Both the position numbers and the translations under genes were made by a program. From positions 124,001 through 188,000 of the forward strand of contig NZ_FNZZ01000001.1 in assembly GCF_900109565.1 (NCBI RefSeq): a stretch of DNA of 64,000 nucleotides. The letters run 5' to 3'. Below are positions 9,601 through 19,565 of the stretch, piece by piece (the stretch's first letter is position 1; every line of letters starts with the position of its first letter). Under the pieces are notes generated by a model. It was given only the letters and a program-made list of their open reading frames with translations, did no database searches and was not told the origin of the DNA. This DNA is from Sphingomonas palmae (GTDB lineage: Bacteria > Pseudomonadota > Alphaproteobacteria > Sphingomonadales > Sphingomonadaceae).

Positions 9601-9991
9601 CGCTCTGCTGTTCGCCACGGTCGCCGCCGCCTGCTCGCCTGAGCAGACCGCGAACACGCAGGTGCTGGCGAATGTCGAGGCGGCGCAGGACCAGGAAGCG
9701 GCCGATGACGGGCTGATCAACTGCGCGGTCGGCGCCGCGGCGACCTTGTCGCGCGTATGCAGTGTCGAGCGGCAGGATAGCGATCGTGGGCTGCTGCTGA
9801 CGGTGCGGCACCCTGATGGGGGTTTCCGGCGTCTGCTCGTGACCAAGGACGGGCACGGCGTGGTCGCGGCGGACGGTGCGCAGCAGGCGCAGGTGACGCT
9901 CGTCGGCACCAACGAGATCGAGGTCGCGCTCGGCGACGACATCTACCGCTTGCCGGTCACGGTGAAGCCGACCGACCTCAAGCGCCAGTGA
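9581..9991 (+). CDS. Predicted lipoprotein of unknown function
   Basis: This 136-residue protein starts with a lipoprotein signal, [20 protein letters not shown], with a probable lipid-attachment cysteine in AAAC. The mature part has two further cysteines (INCAVG and RVCSVE) and a beta-rich C-terminal half ([33 protein letters not shown]). I do not recognise the family. It overlaps the end of ilvD by 20 bases and the following nnr start by four bases (GTGA), so it sits in a tight operon. Confidence 0.75.
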   Translation: MSTRISSALLFATVAAACSPEQTANTQVLANVEAAQDQEAADDGLINCAVGAAATLSRVCSVERQDSDRGLLLTVRHPDGGFRRLLVTKDGHGVVAADGAQQAQVTLVGTNEIEVALGDDIYRLPVTVKPTDLKRQ

Positions 9992-11370
9992 GAAAGATCG
10001 CCGGCGCCGCGGTGCTGACCGCAGTCGAGATGCGCGCGGCAGAGGCGGGTGCGTTCGACCGCGGCGATGACGCAGTCGCAATGATGCAGCGCGCGGGGCA
10101 CGCGTGCGCCGCAGCGGTCGGCCGTCTCTCCGCCGGCGCGGAGGTGCTGGTGCTGTGCGGGCCGGGGAATAACGGCGGCGATGGTTACGTGATCGCGGCG
10201 AGCCTGGCGGCTGCCGGGCAGCCGGTCCGGGTCGCGGCTCTGGGTGCGCCGAACACCGACACGGCGGTGCAGGCGCGGACCGGCTGGCATCGTCCGGTCG
10301 AGGCGCTCGGTGAAGCCTTCCCGGCCCCGGTGCTGGTCGATGCGCTGTTCGGCATCGGCATATCGTGTCCACTCGATGACACGGTAGTGGCTGCGCTCTC
10401 GCGCCTGGGCGAGGCGGCACGGCTGACGATCGCGGTCGATCTGCCGAGCGGCGTTGACAGTGACAGCGGCGCGCGGCTCGGCTGTCCGGCACCGGTCGAC
10501 CTCACGCTGGCACTCGGCGCGCTCAAGCCCGCACACCTGCTGCAACCCGCGGCGGCGCTGTGTGGCACGGTGCGCCTGCTCGACATCGGAGTCGACGCTT
10601 CCGCAACGGCGCAAGTCATTGGACCACCAACGCTGCCGGAGCCCGGTCCGCAGTCGCACAAGTTCAACCGCGGCATGGTCGCGGTCGTGCGCGGGCGGAT
10701 GGCGGGTGCGGCGGAGTTATGCGCCACGGCGGCGATGCACGCGGGCGCAGGCTATGTCGCGCTGCTCGGCGCGTCGATGCCCGGTGCACCGCACGCCTTG
10801 GTCCGGCGCAGGCTCGACGACGAGGCGCTCGCCGATCGCCGCATCGCCGCGCTGGTCGTCGGACCGGGGCTGGGTCGCGACGACGACATGCGCGCGCTGG
10901 TCGAACGGGCGCTCGCCAGCGAGCACGCGCTCGTCATCGACGGCGACGCGCTTCATCTCGTCACCCCCGAGCAACTGCGCACGCGCGGCGGGCAGATCAT
11001 CCTGACGCCCCATGCCGGCGAGTTCGAGGCGCTGTTCGGACGCAGTGACGGCAGCAAACTCGACCGCGCCCGCGCCGCCGCGAACGCGTCAGGCGCGACC
11101 GTGGTGTTCAAGGGTCCCGACACGGTCATCGCGGCACCCGACGGCCGGACGCGGCTCGCCCCGGCGGCGAACAACTGGCTGTCGACCGCGGGTAGCGGTG
11201 ACGTGCTCGCAGGTGCGATCGCATCCTGCCTGGCCGCCGGTCTCGACCCGCTCGCTGCGGCAGCGGCGGGCGTGTGGCTCCACGGCGAGGCGGCAAGGCG
11301 CTGCGGTGCGGCTTTCATCGCCGACGATCTCGCACGCGCGCTGACGCAGGCCCGCGCCGCGCTGACGTGA
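9988..11370 (+). CDS. nnr: Bifunctional NAD(P)H-hydrate epimerase / ADP-dependent dehydratase
   Basis: This enzyme repairs damaged NAD(P)H hydrates. The first 210 or so residues form the epimerase domain (YjeF_N, with GPGNNGGDGYVIAA); residues from about 215 to 460 form the ADP-dependent dehydratase with VVGPGLG, LTPHAGEFEALFG and the nucleotide-binding NNWLSTAGSGDVLAGAI. The GTG start overlaps the TGA of the lipoprotein gene, which implies translational coupling. The fused domain order is the usual one in proteobacteria. Confidence 0.95.
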   Translation: MRKIAGAAVLTAVEMRAAEAGAFDRGDDAVAMMQRAGHACAAAVGRLSAGAEVLVLCGPGNNGGDGYVIAASLAAAGQPVRVAALGAPNTDTAVQARTGWHRPVEALGEAFPAPVLVDALFGIGISCPLDDTVVAALSRLGEAARLTIAVDLPSGVDSDSGARLGCPAPVDLTLALGALKPAHLLQPAAALCGTVRLLDIGVDASATAQVIGPPTLPEPGPQSHKFNRGMVAVVRGRMAGAAELCATAAMHAGAGYVALLGASMPGAPHALVRRRLDDEALADRRIAALVVGPGLGRDDDMRALVERALASEHALVIDGDALHLVTPEQLRTRGGQIILTPHAGEFEALFGRSDGSKLDRARAAANASGATVVFKGPDTVIAAPDGRTRLAPAANNWLSTAGSGDVLAGAIASCLAAGLDPLAAAAAGVWLHGEAARRCGAAFIADDLARALTQARAALT

Positions 11371-11401
11371 CGCGCGGGGCAAACCGTTCTAGGGCGCCGG
11401 C

Positions 11402-12574
11402 ATGACCACGATTATACGCGTCGCAGCGCGCGGCGAGGGCGTTGCCGAGGACGGTCGCCACGTGCCCTTTGCTGCGCCCGGCGACACGCTCGGCCCCGAT
11501 GGCGCGATCACGCCCGGCCTCCACCATCAGAGCCCGCCGTGCCGCCACTTTCCAACCTGCGGCGGATGCCAGCTGCAGCATTTGGACGACGAAAGCTGGT
11601 CCGCGTTCCTGACCGACCGCATCGCCGGCGCACTCGCCGCGCAGGGCCTGTCGACCGAGATCCGCGCCGCGCAGCTTTCGCCACCGCGCACGCGTCGTCG
11701 CGCGACGCTCCACTACGACCCCGCCGGCCGCCTCGGCTTCGCCGCCGAGAAAAGCCACCAGCTGATCGACCTGCACGAGTGCCACGTGCTCGCGCCCGAA
11801 CTGTTCGCGCTGGTGCGCCCGCTCAAGCGGCTGCTGCCGGTCTTCAAGCCCAAGTGCCGACTCGACCTTCACCTGATCCTCGCCGATCAGGGCGTCGACG
11901 TGCTGATCACCGGCGTGACGCCGTCTGGGCTGGCGCACGCCGATGCGATCGCCGACTTCGCGCAGGCGCATCGCATTGCACGCATTGCGTTCGATGACGG
12001 GCTCGGCCCCGAGACGCACTGGGAGCCTGATGCAGTCACGATCACGCTCGGCGGCAAGCCGGTCCCGCTGCCCCCCGCCGCGTTCCTGCAGGCGACACGC
12101 GAGGGGGAGGCGGCGCTGGTCGCTGCCGTACGTGAAGCGATCGGTAGCCCGCGGATCACCGCCGATCTGTTCGCCGGGCTCGGCACCTTTGCGCTGTCGC
12201 TGCCAGGGCGTGTCTACGCCGCCGAAGGCGGGCGCGACGCGATCCTGTCGCTCAAGGCCGGCGCCGACCGTGCGCAACGGCTTGTCTTCACCGAGCACCG
12301 CGACCTGTATCGCCGCCCGCTCACGACCGCCGAACTCGATCGCTTCGACGCGGTCGTGCTCGACCCGCCGCGCGCCGGCGCGCGCGAGCAGATCGACGCG
12401 CTGGCCGCCGCGCGCGTGCCGGTGATCGCGTATGTCTCCTGCAATCCCAGCAGCTTCGCGCGCGATGCGAAGATCATGTGCGAGGGCGGATACCGGCTCG
12501 ACTGGATCGTGCCCGTGGGTCAGTTCCGGTGGTCCACCCATACCGAACTCGCCGCGCGCTTCTCGCGTCAATAA
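11402..12574 (+). CDS. RlmD/TrmA-family RNA (uracil-5-)methyltransferase
   Basis: The 390-residue protein is a SAM-dependent RNA methyltransferase of the TrmA/RlmD group. It has a short TRAM-like N-terminal part (residues 1-40), iron-sulfur cysteines C47, C53 and C56 with the probable fourth in LHECHVLAP, a SAM-binding segment ([11 protein letters not shown]), [10 protein letters not shown], and the catalytic cysteine in [12 protein letters not shown]. Modification of 23S rRNA is likely, but the exact uridine cannot be told from the sequence. The end overlaps the convergent truA gene by seven bases. Confidence 0.92.
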   Translation: MTTIIRVAARGEGVAEDGRHVPFAAPGDTLGPDGAITPGLHHQSPPCRHFPTCGGCQLQHLDDESWSAFLTDRIAGALAAQGLSTEIRAAQLSPPRTRRRATLHYDPAGRLGFAAEKSHQLIDLHECHVLAPELFALVRPLKRLLPVFKPKCRLDLHLILADQGVDVLITGVTPSGLAHADAIADFAQAHRIARIAFDDGLGPETHWEPDAVTITLGGKPVPLPPAAFLQATREGEAALVAAVREAIGSPRITADLFAGLGTFALSLPGRVYAAEGGRDAILSLKAGADRAQRLVFTEHRDLYRRPLTTAELDRFDAVVLDPPRAGAREQIDALAAARVPVIAYVSCNPSSFARDAKIMCEGGYRLDWIVPVGQFRWSTHTELAARFSRQ

Positions 12575-13305
12575 TCCGCGGCGACGAAGAACAACCCATC
12601 GGGCGGCGCGTTGAGCCCGAGCTCCGCGCGGTCCGCCGCGACCAGAGCCTCGCGCAGCCGCTCGACGCTCCACCGCGCGAGGCCGACGAGCACGAGGCAC
12701 CCGACCATCGATCGTACCTGATGATGGAGAAATGACCGCGCCGCCGCCTCCACCATCACGCGGTCACCGACACGTCGCACGTCGAGCCGCGCGAGCGTCT
12801 TCACCGGGCTGGCCGACTGGCAGTGCACCGAACGAAAGGTGGTGAAGTCGTGGCGACCGACCAGCACCTGCGCGGCCTCCGCCATCGCTCCTGTGTCGAG
12901 CGGCTGCGGCACCTGCCACGCGAGACCGCGCTCGAACGTCAGCGGCGCGCGGCGGTTGACGATGCGGTATTCGTAAGCACGCCCCAGACACGAGAAGCGC
13001 GCGTGCCAGTCGTCCGCCACTTCCTCGCATGCCAGCACTGCGACCGGAGCGGGCCTGAGCCGCGCGTTGAGCGCCTCCATCAGGCGAAACGGCGTGATCG
13101 CCTTCGCCACGTCGACGTGCGCGCGCATTGCGAGACCGTGGACGCCCGCGTCGGTCCGCCCGGCGGCGTGGACCGTCGCCGCCTCGCCGGTAACCGAGTG
13201 CAGCGCATCCTCGATCGCGCCCTGCACGCTGGCGCCGTGTGGCTGGCGCTGCCACCCCATGAACGGCCGCCCGTCGAACTCGACCGTTAGCGCGAAGCGC
13301 GTCAC
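12568..13305 (-). CDS. truA: tRNA pseudouridine(38-40) synthase
   Basis: TruA makes pseudouridine in the anticodon stem-loop of tRNAs. The 245-residue protein has the catalytic aspartate in GRTDAGVHG (D52), the N-terminal [12 protein letters not shown] segment, and the C-terminal [15 protein letters not shown] typical of the family. The GTG start overlaps the stop of fmt by four bases (GTGA), so truA is probably translated together with fmt. Confidence 0.97.
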   Translation of the reverse strand: MTRFALTVEFDGRPFMGWQRQPHGASVQGAIEDALHSVTGEAATVHAAGRTDAGVHGLAMRAHVDVAKAITPFRLMEALNARLRPAPVAVLACEEVADDWHARFSCLGRAYEYRIVNRRAPLTFERGLAWQVPQPLDTGAMAEAAQVLVGRHDFTTFRSVHCQSASPVKTLARLDVRRVGDRVMVEAAARSFLHHQVRSMVGCLVLVGLARWSVERLREALVAADRAELGLNAPPDGLFFVAADY

Positions 13306-14216
13306 GTCAGTTCGGTCCCCGACCGAACCGGAAAGCCACGCAGCATCTCCTCCGCGCTCGTCATCCCCCGCCCTGCGCGTTGCACCAGCCTCGGGCGCAG
13401 CGCGCCGTCGCCGCAGCCGATCGTCAGCGCCGCGTCGACCGTGACGCCCTCGCCACCCGGGAAGGTGAAGGGCAGCACGTCGGCGGCGAGCACCTTTACC
13501 CGCTCACCCGAAACCTCGAACCACGCTCCGGGGGCCGGGTTAAGCCCACGCACCAGCCGCTCGATCTCGCGCGCGCTGCGCGTCCAGTCGATCTTCGCCT
13601 CGGCCTTGCTGATCTTCGCGGCGTAGGTGACGCCCGCGTCGGGCTGCGGCACCGGCGGATGCGCGTCCACGTCGGCGAGCACCTCGACCATCAGTCTCGC
13701 CCCCATGTGCGCCAGCTCGACCGTCAGCTCGCCCGCGGTCTTTCCGTCGATCTCCGTACGCCCTTCCAGCCGCACCGGTCCGGTGTCGAGCCCGGCCTCC
13801 ATCTGCATGATCCCGACGCCCGTCTCCGCGTCACCCGCCATGATCGCGCGCTGGATCGGCGCCGCGCCGCGCCAGCGCGGCAGCAGCGAGCCGTGGACGT
13901 TCAGGCACCCGAGCCGCGGCGCGTCGAGCACCGCCTGCGGCAGAATCAGCCCGTAGGCGGCGACGACGCCGATGTCGGCGTTCAGGCCTGCCAACGCCAC
14001 CTGTTCCTCCGCGCCCTTCAGCGACACCGGCGTGCGCACCGGAATGCCGAGCGCCTCCGCCCGGCGCTGCACCGGCGAGGCGACCAGCTCGCGCCCGCGT
14101 CGCCCGCCCGGTCGCGGCGGCTGGCTGTACGCCGCGACGATCTCGTGTCCCGCCTCGACCAGCGCGTCGAGCGTCGGCACCGCGAAGTCGGGGGTTCCCA
14201 TGAAGACGATCCGCAT
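13302..14216 (-). CDS. fmt: Methionyl-tRNA formyltransferase
   Basis: Fmt formylates initiator Met-tRNA using 10-formyl-tetrahydrofolate. The protein is 304 residues, begins [19 protein letters not shown], and has the catalytic N106, H108 and D144 within [12 protein letters not shown] and [12 protein letters not shown] 14216 is chosen because family members start at this point; an upstream start would add only MEKAAL. It precedes truA, with a four-base overlap, and lies divergent from recR. The def gene, whose enzyme removes the formyl group, is encoded nearby on the other strand. Confidence 0.97.
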   Translation of the reverse strand: MRIVFMGTPDFAVPTLDALVEAGHEIVAAYSQPPRPGGRRGRELVASPVQRRAEALGIPVRTPVSLKGAEEQVALAGLNADIGVVAAYGLILPQAVLDAPRLGCLNVHGSLLPRWRGAAPIQRAIMAGDAETGVGIMQMEAGLDTGPVRLEGRTEIDGKTAGELTVELAHMGARLMVEVLADVDAHPPVPQPDAGVTYAAKISKAEAKIDWTRSAREIERLVRGLNPAPGAWFEVSGERVKVLAADVLPFTFPGGEGVTVDAALTIGCGDGALRPRLVQRAGRGMTSAEEMLRGFPVRSGTELT

Positions 14217-14297
14217 AAGCGCCGCCTTTTCCACAACGCGCGGGTCGCGTCACCCCACACGCTGGCGCGAACGCCGCCGCGTTGCCATATACCGGAT

Positions 14298-14894
14298 ATG
14301 GCATCCCCCGAGATCGAGGCGCTGACGCAGGCGCTCGCCCGTCTGCCCGGCTTCGGTCCCCGATCCGCACGGCGCGCGGTGCTGCACCTGGTCAAGAAGC
14401 GCGAAAATGCGCTCGTTCCTCTGCGCAGCGCGCTCGCGGCGGTTGAGGAGCGGCTGTCGACCTGCTCGACGTGCGGGAACGTCGATACCAGCGATCCGTG
14501 CGCAATCTGCGCCGACCCACGACGCGATCCGCGCTCGCTGTGCGTGGTGGAGGACGTGAGCGACCTGTGGGCGCTGGAGCGATCGCGTCTGTTCCCCGGT
14601 CGCTTCCACGTGCTGGGCGGGCGACTGTCGGCGCTGGAAGGCGTCCGGCCCGAGGATCTCGCGATCGAGCCGCTGGTCGCGCGCGTCGCGAAAGGCGAGA
14701 TCGATGAGGTCGTGCTCGCGATGAACGCGACACTGGAGGGGCAGACGACCGCGCACTATGTCGCCGACCGGCTGGAGCGTTATCCGGTACGACTGACGCA
14801 GCTGGCGCACGGTTTGCCGGTGGGCGGTGAGCTCGACTATCTCGACGAGGGTACGCTCGCGCAGGCGCTGCGGGCTCGCCGTCCTGTCGCCTGA
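14298..14894 (+). CDS. recR: Recombination protein RecR
   Basis: RecR works with RecF and RecO to load RecA at single-strand gaps. The 198-residue protein has an N-terminal helix-hairpin-helix ([12 protein letters not shown]), a zinc finger (C56, C59, C68, C71) and the Toprim domain with [14 protein letters not shown] and [16 protein letters not shown]. The gene starts 81 bases from the divergent fmt gene and is followed by def. Length and motifs are normal. Confidence 0.97.
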   Translation: MASPEIEALTQALARLPGFGPRSARRAVLHLVKKRENALVPLRSALAAVEERLSTCSTCGNVDTSDPCAICADPRRDPRSLCVVEDVSDLWALERSRLFPGRFHVLGGRLSALEGVRPEDLAIEPLVARVAKGEIDEVVLAMNATLEGQTTAHYVADRLERYPVRLTQLAHGLPVGGELDYLDEGTLAQALRARRPVA

Positions 14895-14940
14895 CCGCAT
14901 CGCTTGACGCTGGAATGACAGCGACCTAGCTGCCGCGGTC

Positions 14941-15498
14941 ATGGCCATTCTCCCGATCGTCGAAGTTCCCGATCCCGTCCTGCGCAAGGTGTGCGAGCCC
15001 GTCGCGCAGGTCACCGACGAGGTGCGCGGCATCGTCGCCGACATGTTCGACACGATGTACGACGCGCGTGGCATCGGCCTGGCAGCGAGCCAGGTCGGTA
15101 TCCTCCAGCGGATCGTCGTGATCGATCTGCAGGAACGGCCAGAAGGCGAGGGTGAGCCGGCCGACGACGCCGCGGAGGCTGACGCGGGCGGCACGCGCAA
15201 CCCGCACGCGTTCATCAACCCCGAACTGGTGTCGGTCAGCGAGGAAACCTCGACCTACAACGAGGGCTGCCTGTCGATCCCCGAGCAATATGCCGAGGTG
15301 ACCCGCCCTGCGCGCTGCCACGTTCGCTGGCTCGACACCGACGGTCAATCGCGCGAGCAGGAGTTCGACGGGCTGATGGCGACCTGCATGCAGCACGAGA
15401 TCGACCATTTGAACGGCGTGCTCTTCACCGACCATATCTCGCGGTTGAAGCGCGGCATGTTGATGAAGAAGCTCGAGAAGATGCGCCGCAACGGCTGA
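14941..15498 (+). CDS. def: Peptide deformylase
   Basis: This metalloenzyme removes the N-formyl group from new proteins. All three family motifs are present in the 185 residues: [10 protein letters not shown] (44-53), EGCLSIP with metal ligand C110, and QHEIDHLNG with ligands H152 and H156. A somewhat long acidic insertion ([16 protein letters not shown], about residues 68-83) lies between motifs 1 and 2. It is downstream of recR, with 46 bases between. Confidence 0.97.
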   Translation: MAILPIVEVPDPVLRKVCEPVAQVTDEVRGIVADMFDTMYDARGIGLAASQVGILQRIVVIDLQERPEGEGEPADDAAEADAGGTRNPHAFINPELVSVSEETSTYNEGCLSIPEQYAEVTRPARCHVRWLDTDGQSREQEFDGLMATCMQHEIDHLNGVLFTDHISRLKRGMLMKKLEKMRRNG

Positions 15499-15557
15499 GT
15501 GCCGGCGTGATGCGGTAGTAGAACCCGCGGGTACATTCGCGCTTTCCTACGACAAAC

Positions 15558-15572
15558 GTTCGTTCTATGTTC
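15558..15572. promoter_or_regulatory. LexA-type SOS box before rmuC
   Basis: The sequence GTTC, seven bases (gttctat), GTTC matches the alphaproteobacterial LexA binding motif GTTC-N7-GTTC. It lies 84 bases upstream of the rmuC start, in the 158-base gap after def. The match is exact, and the downstream gene is a DNA recombination protein, which makes SOS control plausible. Binding is inferred. Confidence 0.5.
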
Positions 15573-15656
15573 CCTTCGCGCGGCGCATTCGCGCGCATAC
15601 GCCCGCGCGCACCTGCGTAGGGCTGTGACCTTTGTGACTTTCCACCGGAGTCCCGC

Positions 15657-17075
15657 ATGGCCGAGACATTGCTGATCGCCCTTGTTGCCTTGGTCGTCGG
15701 CGTGGCGCTCGGCTGGTTCCTGGCGCGGCAGGGGACAAGCGGCGTGATGGCGGAGCGCGATCAGGTCCGTACCGAGCGCGATGCCGCACGCGCCGAGCGC
15801 GACGCGCAGGCCGAGCAGTTCCGCCGCGCGATCGCCGATCTGGCAGGCGCCGAGGAGCGCGCACGCGCCGCCGAGCAGTTGCGCCACGATCTCGCGCAAG
15901 CCCGCGACGAGCGCGAAACCGCGCGGCTCCACGTGTCGCGGCTGGAGGCGGAAGGACGCGCCGCGGAGCAGCGGATCGCCGACCTGAAACTCGCCGCCGA
16001 CGAGATGAGCCTGCGCTTCAAGGAAGTCGCGCAATCGGCGCTGGGGGACGCGCAGAAGCAGTTCCTCGAACGTGCCGAGGCTCGGCTGCGCCAGAGCGAG
16101 GAAGCGACGGGGCAGGGGATCAAGGCGCTGCTTCAGCCGGTAAACGATCGCCTGCTGCGCTACGAGGAGGGCGTCCAGCGGATCGAGGCCGAGCGCCGCG
16201 ATGCGTTTGGCCAGCTTCACGGTCAGATCGAGGCAATGCGCGCCGGGCAGGAGCGCGTCTCGGGCGAGGCGGCGAAGCTCGTCAATGCGCTGCGCAACGC
16301 GCCGAAGGCGCGCGGCCGCTGGGGCGAGCAGCAATTGCGCAACGTGCTCGAGTCGTGTGGTCTCGCCGAGCACACCGACTTTCAGATGGAGGTCAGTGTC
16401 GCGCTCGACGACGGCGCGCGATTGCGCCCCGATGCGATTGTCCGCATCCCGGGCGGCAAGTCGCTCATCATCGATGCCAAGGTGTCGCTCAACGCCTATC
16501 AGGACGCGTTCGGAGCGGTGGACGAGAACGAGCGCCAGTTGGGCCTCGCCGCGCACGCCTTGTCGATGCGCAACCACGTCACCTCGCTCGGCAACAAGGC
16601 CTATTGGAGCCAGTTCGACGACGCGCCCGACTATGTCATCATGTTCGTGCCCGGCGAGCATTTCCTTGGTGCCGCGCTCGAGCATGATCCGAAGCTCTGG
16701 GACGACGCCTTCGATCGCAAGGTGCTGCTGGCGACGCCGACCAATCTGATCGCGATCGCGCGTACCGTGTCGGCAGTGTGGCGCCAGGAGAAGCTCGCCG
16801 CGCAGGCGCAGGAGATCGCAACGCTCGGCAAGGAGCTCTACAGCCGCCTGGCGGTGATGGGCGGGCACGTTGCGAAGTTGGGCAAGAATCTTGACACCGC
16901 GATGGGCGCGTACAACTCGTTCGTCGGCAGCCTCGAGAGTCAGGTGCTGACCAGCGCGCGGCGGTTCGAGGCGCTCAACATCGACACCGGCACCAAGTCG
17001 ATCGAGACGCTTCCCGTGGGCGAGCAGGCGGTGCGCCCGCTCACCAAGCTCAGCTACGACGCCGCGGCCGAGTAA
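15657..17075 (+). CDS. rmuC: DNA recombination protein RmuC
   Basis: RmuC limits inversions between short repeats in E. coli and is a predicted nuclease-fold protein. The 472-residue product has an N-terminal membrane anchor (TLLIALVALVVGVALGWFLA), a long charged coiled coil (about residues 30-190), and the conserved domain with APKARGRWGEQQLRNVLE, KSLIIDAKVSLNAY and YVIMFVPGEHFL. A LexA-type box lies 84 bases upstream. The stop is three bases from the end of the convergent arginase-family gene. Confidence 0.94.
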   Translation: MAETLLIALVALVVGVALGWFLARQGTSGVMAERDQVRTERDAARAERDAQAEQFRRAIADLAGAEERARAAEQLRHDLAQARDERETARLHVSRLEAEGRAAEQRIADLKLAADEMSLRFKEVAQSALGDAQKQFLERAEARLRQSEEATGQGIKALLQPVNDRLLRYEEGVQRIEAERRDAFGQLHGQIEAMRAGQERVSGEAAKLVNALRNAPKARGRWGEQQLRNVLESCGLAEHTDFQMEVSVALDDGARLRPDAIVRIPGGKSLIIDAKVSLNAYQDAFGAVDENERQLGLAAHALSMRNHVTSLGNKAYWSQFDDAPDYVIMFVPGEHFLGAALEHDPKLWDDAFDRKVLLATPTNLIAIARTVSAVWRQEKLAAQAQEIATLGKELYSRLAVMGGHVAKLGKNLDTAMGAYNSFVGSLESQVLTSARRFEALNIDTGTKSIETLPVGEQAVRPLTKLSYDAAAE

Positions 17076-17078
17076 GCG

Positions 17079-18002
17079 TCAGCGCCGCATCAGCCCCATC
17101 GCCACCGTCACCAGCCGCGCCGCGATCTGCGCGCACAAGCGGTGCGGATCGTCGCGATCGGGGACGTACTCGGCGAGGATCAGACCCACGATCGTGCCGC
17201 GCGCGGCGAGTCCGTGGAGCAGGTCGAGGCAATCCTCGTAGCTGAGTCCGCCCGGCGTCGGCATCGCCACGGCCGGAAACACCGCCGGATCGATCCCGTC
17301 GCAGTCGATCGACACGACGTAGCGCTCGCCCCCGGGTCGCTCCGCCAGCACCGCGTCGGCACCGCGGCGGTGCCACTCGCGCGCGGTGACGATCTGGTCG
17401 CCGAACCCGCGTGCATCGTCGTGCTGCCACGCTTCGCCGCTGCCTAAGCCCCGGATGCCGACCTGCACCATGCCCGTCACCCACGGCATCTCGGCCGCCC
17501 GCCGCATTGGCGAGCCGTAGCCGTTATCCTCGTCCTGGATCGTGTCGCCCCAATCGACATGCGCGTCGATCTGCACCACGGTGATCGGACCATAGCCGTC
17601 AAAGGCGGCGATCACCGGGATCGGCACCGAATCGTCGCCGCCCAGCACAACCGGCAGCGCGCCCGCCGCCAGCACCTGCTCGACCGCGGCGGCGATACGG
17701 TGGCGATTGCCCGCGGCGTCCTGCACCTCCGTCACGACGTCGCCTGCGTCGACGCCGATCGCTTCGCGGCGCTCACCCTTCACCAGCAGCGTCGCATCAA
17801 GGTCGAAATCGTGTTGGAAGACCTGCCCCGCAAACTGCTGGGATGCTGCGCGGATCGCGCCGGGTGCATCAGCCGAGTGGCTGCGGCGAGCGGGATCGTA
17901 CGGCGTTGCCTCCGCCGCACCCAGCACCACGACGGGCGTGTCGGGCAGGTTGTCGAGCGTGGCGGCGGGAAGGCGGAGGAATGTGGGAAAACCGATGGTC
18001 AC
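17079..18002 (-). CDS. Arginase-family ureohydrolase (agmatinase-like)
   Basis: The 307-residue protein has the arginase/agmatinase fold and two of the three manganese motifs in standard form: DAHVD (146-150) and SIDCDGIDP (231-239). The first motif, normally GGDHS, reads GGDDS (121-125), so a metal-binding histidine is replaced by D124. This may change metal or substrate, so agmatinase is only the nearest label; other guanidino or formimino compounds are possible. It is convergent with rmuC and lies 48 bases downstream of the methyltransferase gene that precedes it on the same strand. Confidence 0.83.
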   Translation of the reverse strand: MTIGFPTFLRLPAATLDNLPDTPVVVLGAAEATPYDPARRSHSADAPGAIRAASQQFAGQVFQHDFDLDATLLVKGERREAIGVDAGDVVTEVQDAAGNRHRIAAAVEQVLAAGALPVVLGGDDSVPIPVIAAFDGYGPITVVQIDAHVDWGDTIQDEDNGYGSPMRRAAEMPWVTGMVQVGIRGLGSGEAWQHDDARGFGDQIVTAREWHRRGADAVLAERPGGERYVVSIDCDGIDPAVFPAVAMPTPGGLSYEDCLDLLHGLAARGTIVGLILAEYVPDRDDPHRLCAQIAARLVTVAMGLMRR

Positions 18003-18050
18003 GCCGCTGCAAACTGCCGGGCGCCCGCTTCGTTGCCGCTGTCTCGCGGT

Positions 18051-18848
18051 TCAGCGATGATGGGCAAGCACCTCGTACGCCATCACCGCGGTTGCCACCG
18101 CCGCGTTCAGGCTGTCGGCCTTGCCCAGCATCGGCAGCTTGACCAGCAGATCGCACTCCGCCTCGTAAGCCTCGGGCAGCCCCTGCGCCTCGTTGCCGGT
18201 CAGCAGGAATGTCGGCGCGGCATAATCGGCGCTGCGATAATCATGCTCGGTCTGCAGGCTCAATCCGACGAGCTGGCCGGCGCCGCCGCGCAGCCAATCA
18301 ACGAACGGCGTCCACTCGGTCCGCACGATCGGCACCGTGAACAATGCCCCCATGCTGGCGCGCACCGCCTCGACCGAGAATGGATCGACGCACTCGCCGA
18401 TCAGGATCAGCCCGCCTGCGCCGACCGCGTCGCCGGTGCGCAGGATCGTGCCGAGATTGCCGGGATCGCGCAGCCGCTCCGCCACCAGCCAGATCGGCGC
18501 GGCACGGCGATCGAGATCGGCGAGCCCGGTCTCGAACGCGGCGAAGACGCCCACGACTGCCTGCGGATTGTCTTTCCCGGACAGTTTGGAGAGAATGTCG
18601 GGCGTCGTCTCGATCGCCTCGCCGCCGGCACCCTCGACGGCGTGGATCAGCGCCTCGACGAGCGGGTGCCGAGCCGATGCCGCGGCGAAGAAAAGGTAGC
18701 GCGGCACGCGACCGGTCTCGCGCGCCTCGGTCAGAATACGCAGCCCCTCCGCCAGAAACAGGCCCTGTTCGCGACGGTGACGCTTGTCGCGCAGGTCGCG
18801 GACCTGCTTGATCAGCGGGTTGGAATAAGCGGTAATCGTGCGTGGCAT
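18051..18848 (-). CDS. SpoU/TrmH-family RNA 2'-O-methyltransferase
   Basis: The 265-residue protein belongs to the SPOUT superfamily. It has an N-terminal RNA-binding segment (YSNPLIKQVRDLRDKRHRRE, then FLAEGLRILTEA) and the knotted C-terminal SAM domain with ERLRDPGNLGTILRTGDAVG, VRASMGALFTVPI and LGKADSLNAAVATAVMAYE. It probably methylates a ribose in 23S rRNA or tRNA; the target cannot be told from sequence. It follows the HPr gene by 22 bases and may be the last gene of the chvI-hprK-pts run. Confidence 0.9.
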   Translation of the reverse strand: MPRTITAYSNPLIKQVRDLRDKRHRREQGLFLAEGLRILTEARETGRVPRYLFFAAASARHPLVEALIHAVEGAGGEAIETTPDILSKLSGKDNPQAVVGVFAAFETGLADLDRRAAPIWLVAERLRDPGNLGTILRTGDAVGAGGLILIGECVDPFSVEAVRASMGALFTVPIVRTEWTPFVDWLRGGAGQLVGLSLQTEHDYRSADYAAPTFLLTGNEAQGLPEAYEAECDLLVKLPMLGKADSLNAAVATAVMAYEVLAHHR

Positions 18849-18870
18849 CGCGTACACTCGTCAGGCGGGA

Positions 18871-19140
18871 TCAATCCTCGCCGAACTTGTCCTCCACCAG
18901 CGCGCACATCGTTGCGACGACCATCTCGGCATCGTCGCCGGCCGCACTGATCGTGATCGTGTCGCCCTTCGCCGCGCCCAGCATCATCAACCCCATGATC
19001 GACGTGCCGGTGACGGTGGAGCCGCCACGCGCCACTTCGACCGGAACCGGCTGTGCGGCGGCGAGCGTCACGAACTTGGCGCTGGCACGCGCGTGCAGCC
19101 CGCGGCGGTTGGTGATCTCCACGGTGCGCGACGCGGTCAC
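18871..19140 (-). CDS. HPr phosphocarrier protein
   Basis: HPr carries phosphate from enzyme I to EIIA. The 89-residue protein has the phosphorylated histidine H16 in RRGLHARASAKF and the regulatory serine S47 in GTSIMGLMML, the site used by HprK. Its GTG start overlaps the EIIA stop by four bases. No enzyme I or sugar permease gene is in the window, so this looks like the regulatory PTS common in alphaproteobacteria rather than a sugar importer. Confidence 0.95.
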   Translation of the reverse strand: MTASRTVEITNRRGLHARASAKFVTLAAAQPVPVEVARGGSTVTGTSIMGLMMLGAAKGDTITISAAGDDAEMVVATMCALVEDKFGED

Positions 19141-19565
19141 GCCGCTGCCTCGCCGAGCACTTCGGAGGCGACCGAGATATACTTGCGCCCCGCCTCTCGT
19201 GCGGCGGCAACCGCGGCCACGACCGACATCGCCTTGCGTGCCGATTCTAGCCGGATCAGCATCGGCAGATTGATGCCCGCGATCACTTCGATACGGCCAC
19301 GTTCCATCAGCGAGATCGCGAGATTGGACGGCGTGCCGCCGAACAGATCGGTCAGCACGATCACGCCGCGCCCGCCATCGACATCGGCGATCGCGCGCGC
19401 GATGTCGGCGCGGCGCGCTTCCATGTCGTCGTCGGGACCGATCGCGACGGTCGCCACCTGCTTCTGCGGACCGACGACGTGCTCCATCGCGGTGACGAAC
19501 TCATCGGCCAGCCGGCCATGCGTGACGAGCACCAGCCCGATGATCTGCATTGACTTACCGTTCAT
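19137..19565 (-). CDS. PTS EIIA component, mannose family
   Basis: This 142-residue protein is a single EIIA-Man domain with the phosphorylated histidine in LVLVTHGRLADE and the motif VLTDLFGGTPSN. It would take phosphate from HPr. No IIB, IIC or IID gene is present, so it is probably regulatory. ATG 19565 overlaps the rapZ stop (ATGA); a second in-frame ATG at 19550 (MQIIGLVLV) is equally close to family starts. Confidence 0.94.
   Translation of the reverse strand: MNGKSMQIIGLVLVTHGRLADEFVTAMEHVVGPQKQVATVAIGPDDDMEARRADIARAIADVDGGRGVIVLTDLFGGTPSNLAISLMERGRIEVIAGINLPMLIRLESARKAMSVVAAVAAAREAGRKYISVASEVLGEAAA

Noticed and set aside
8215-9942. A 575-residue open frame antisense to ilvD
   Set aside because: It spans the end of ilvD and the following lipoprotein, and lacks any recognisable domain.
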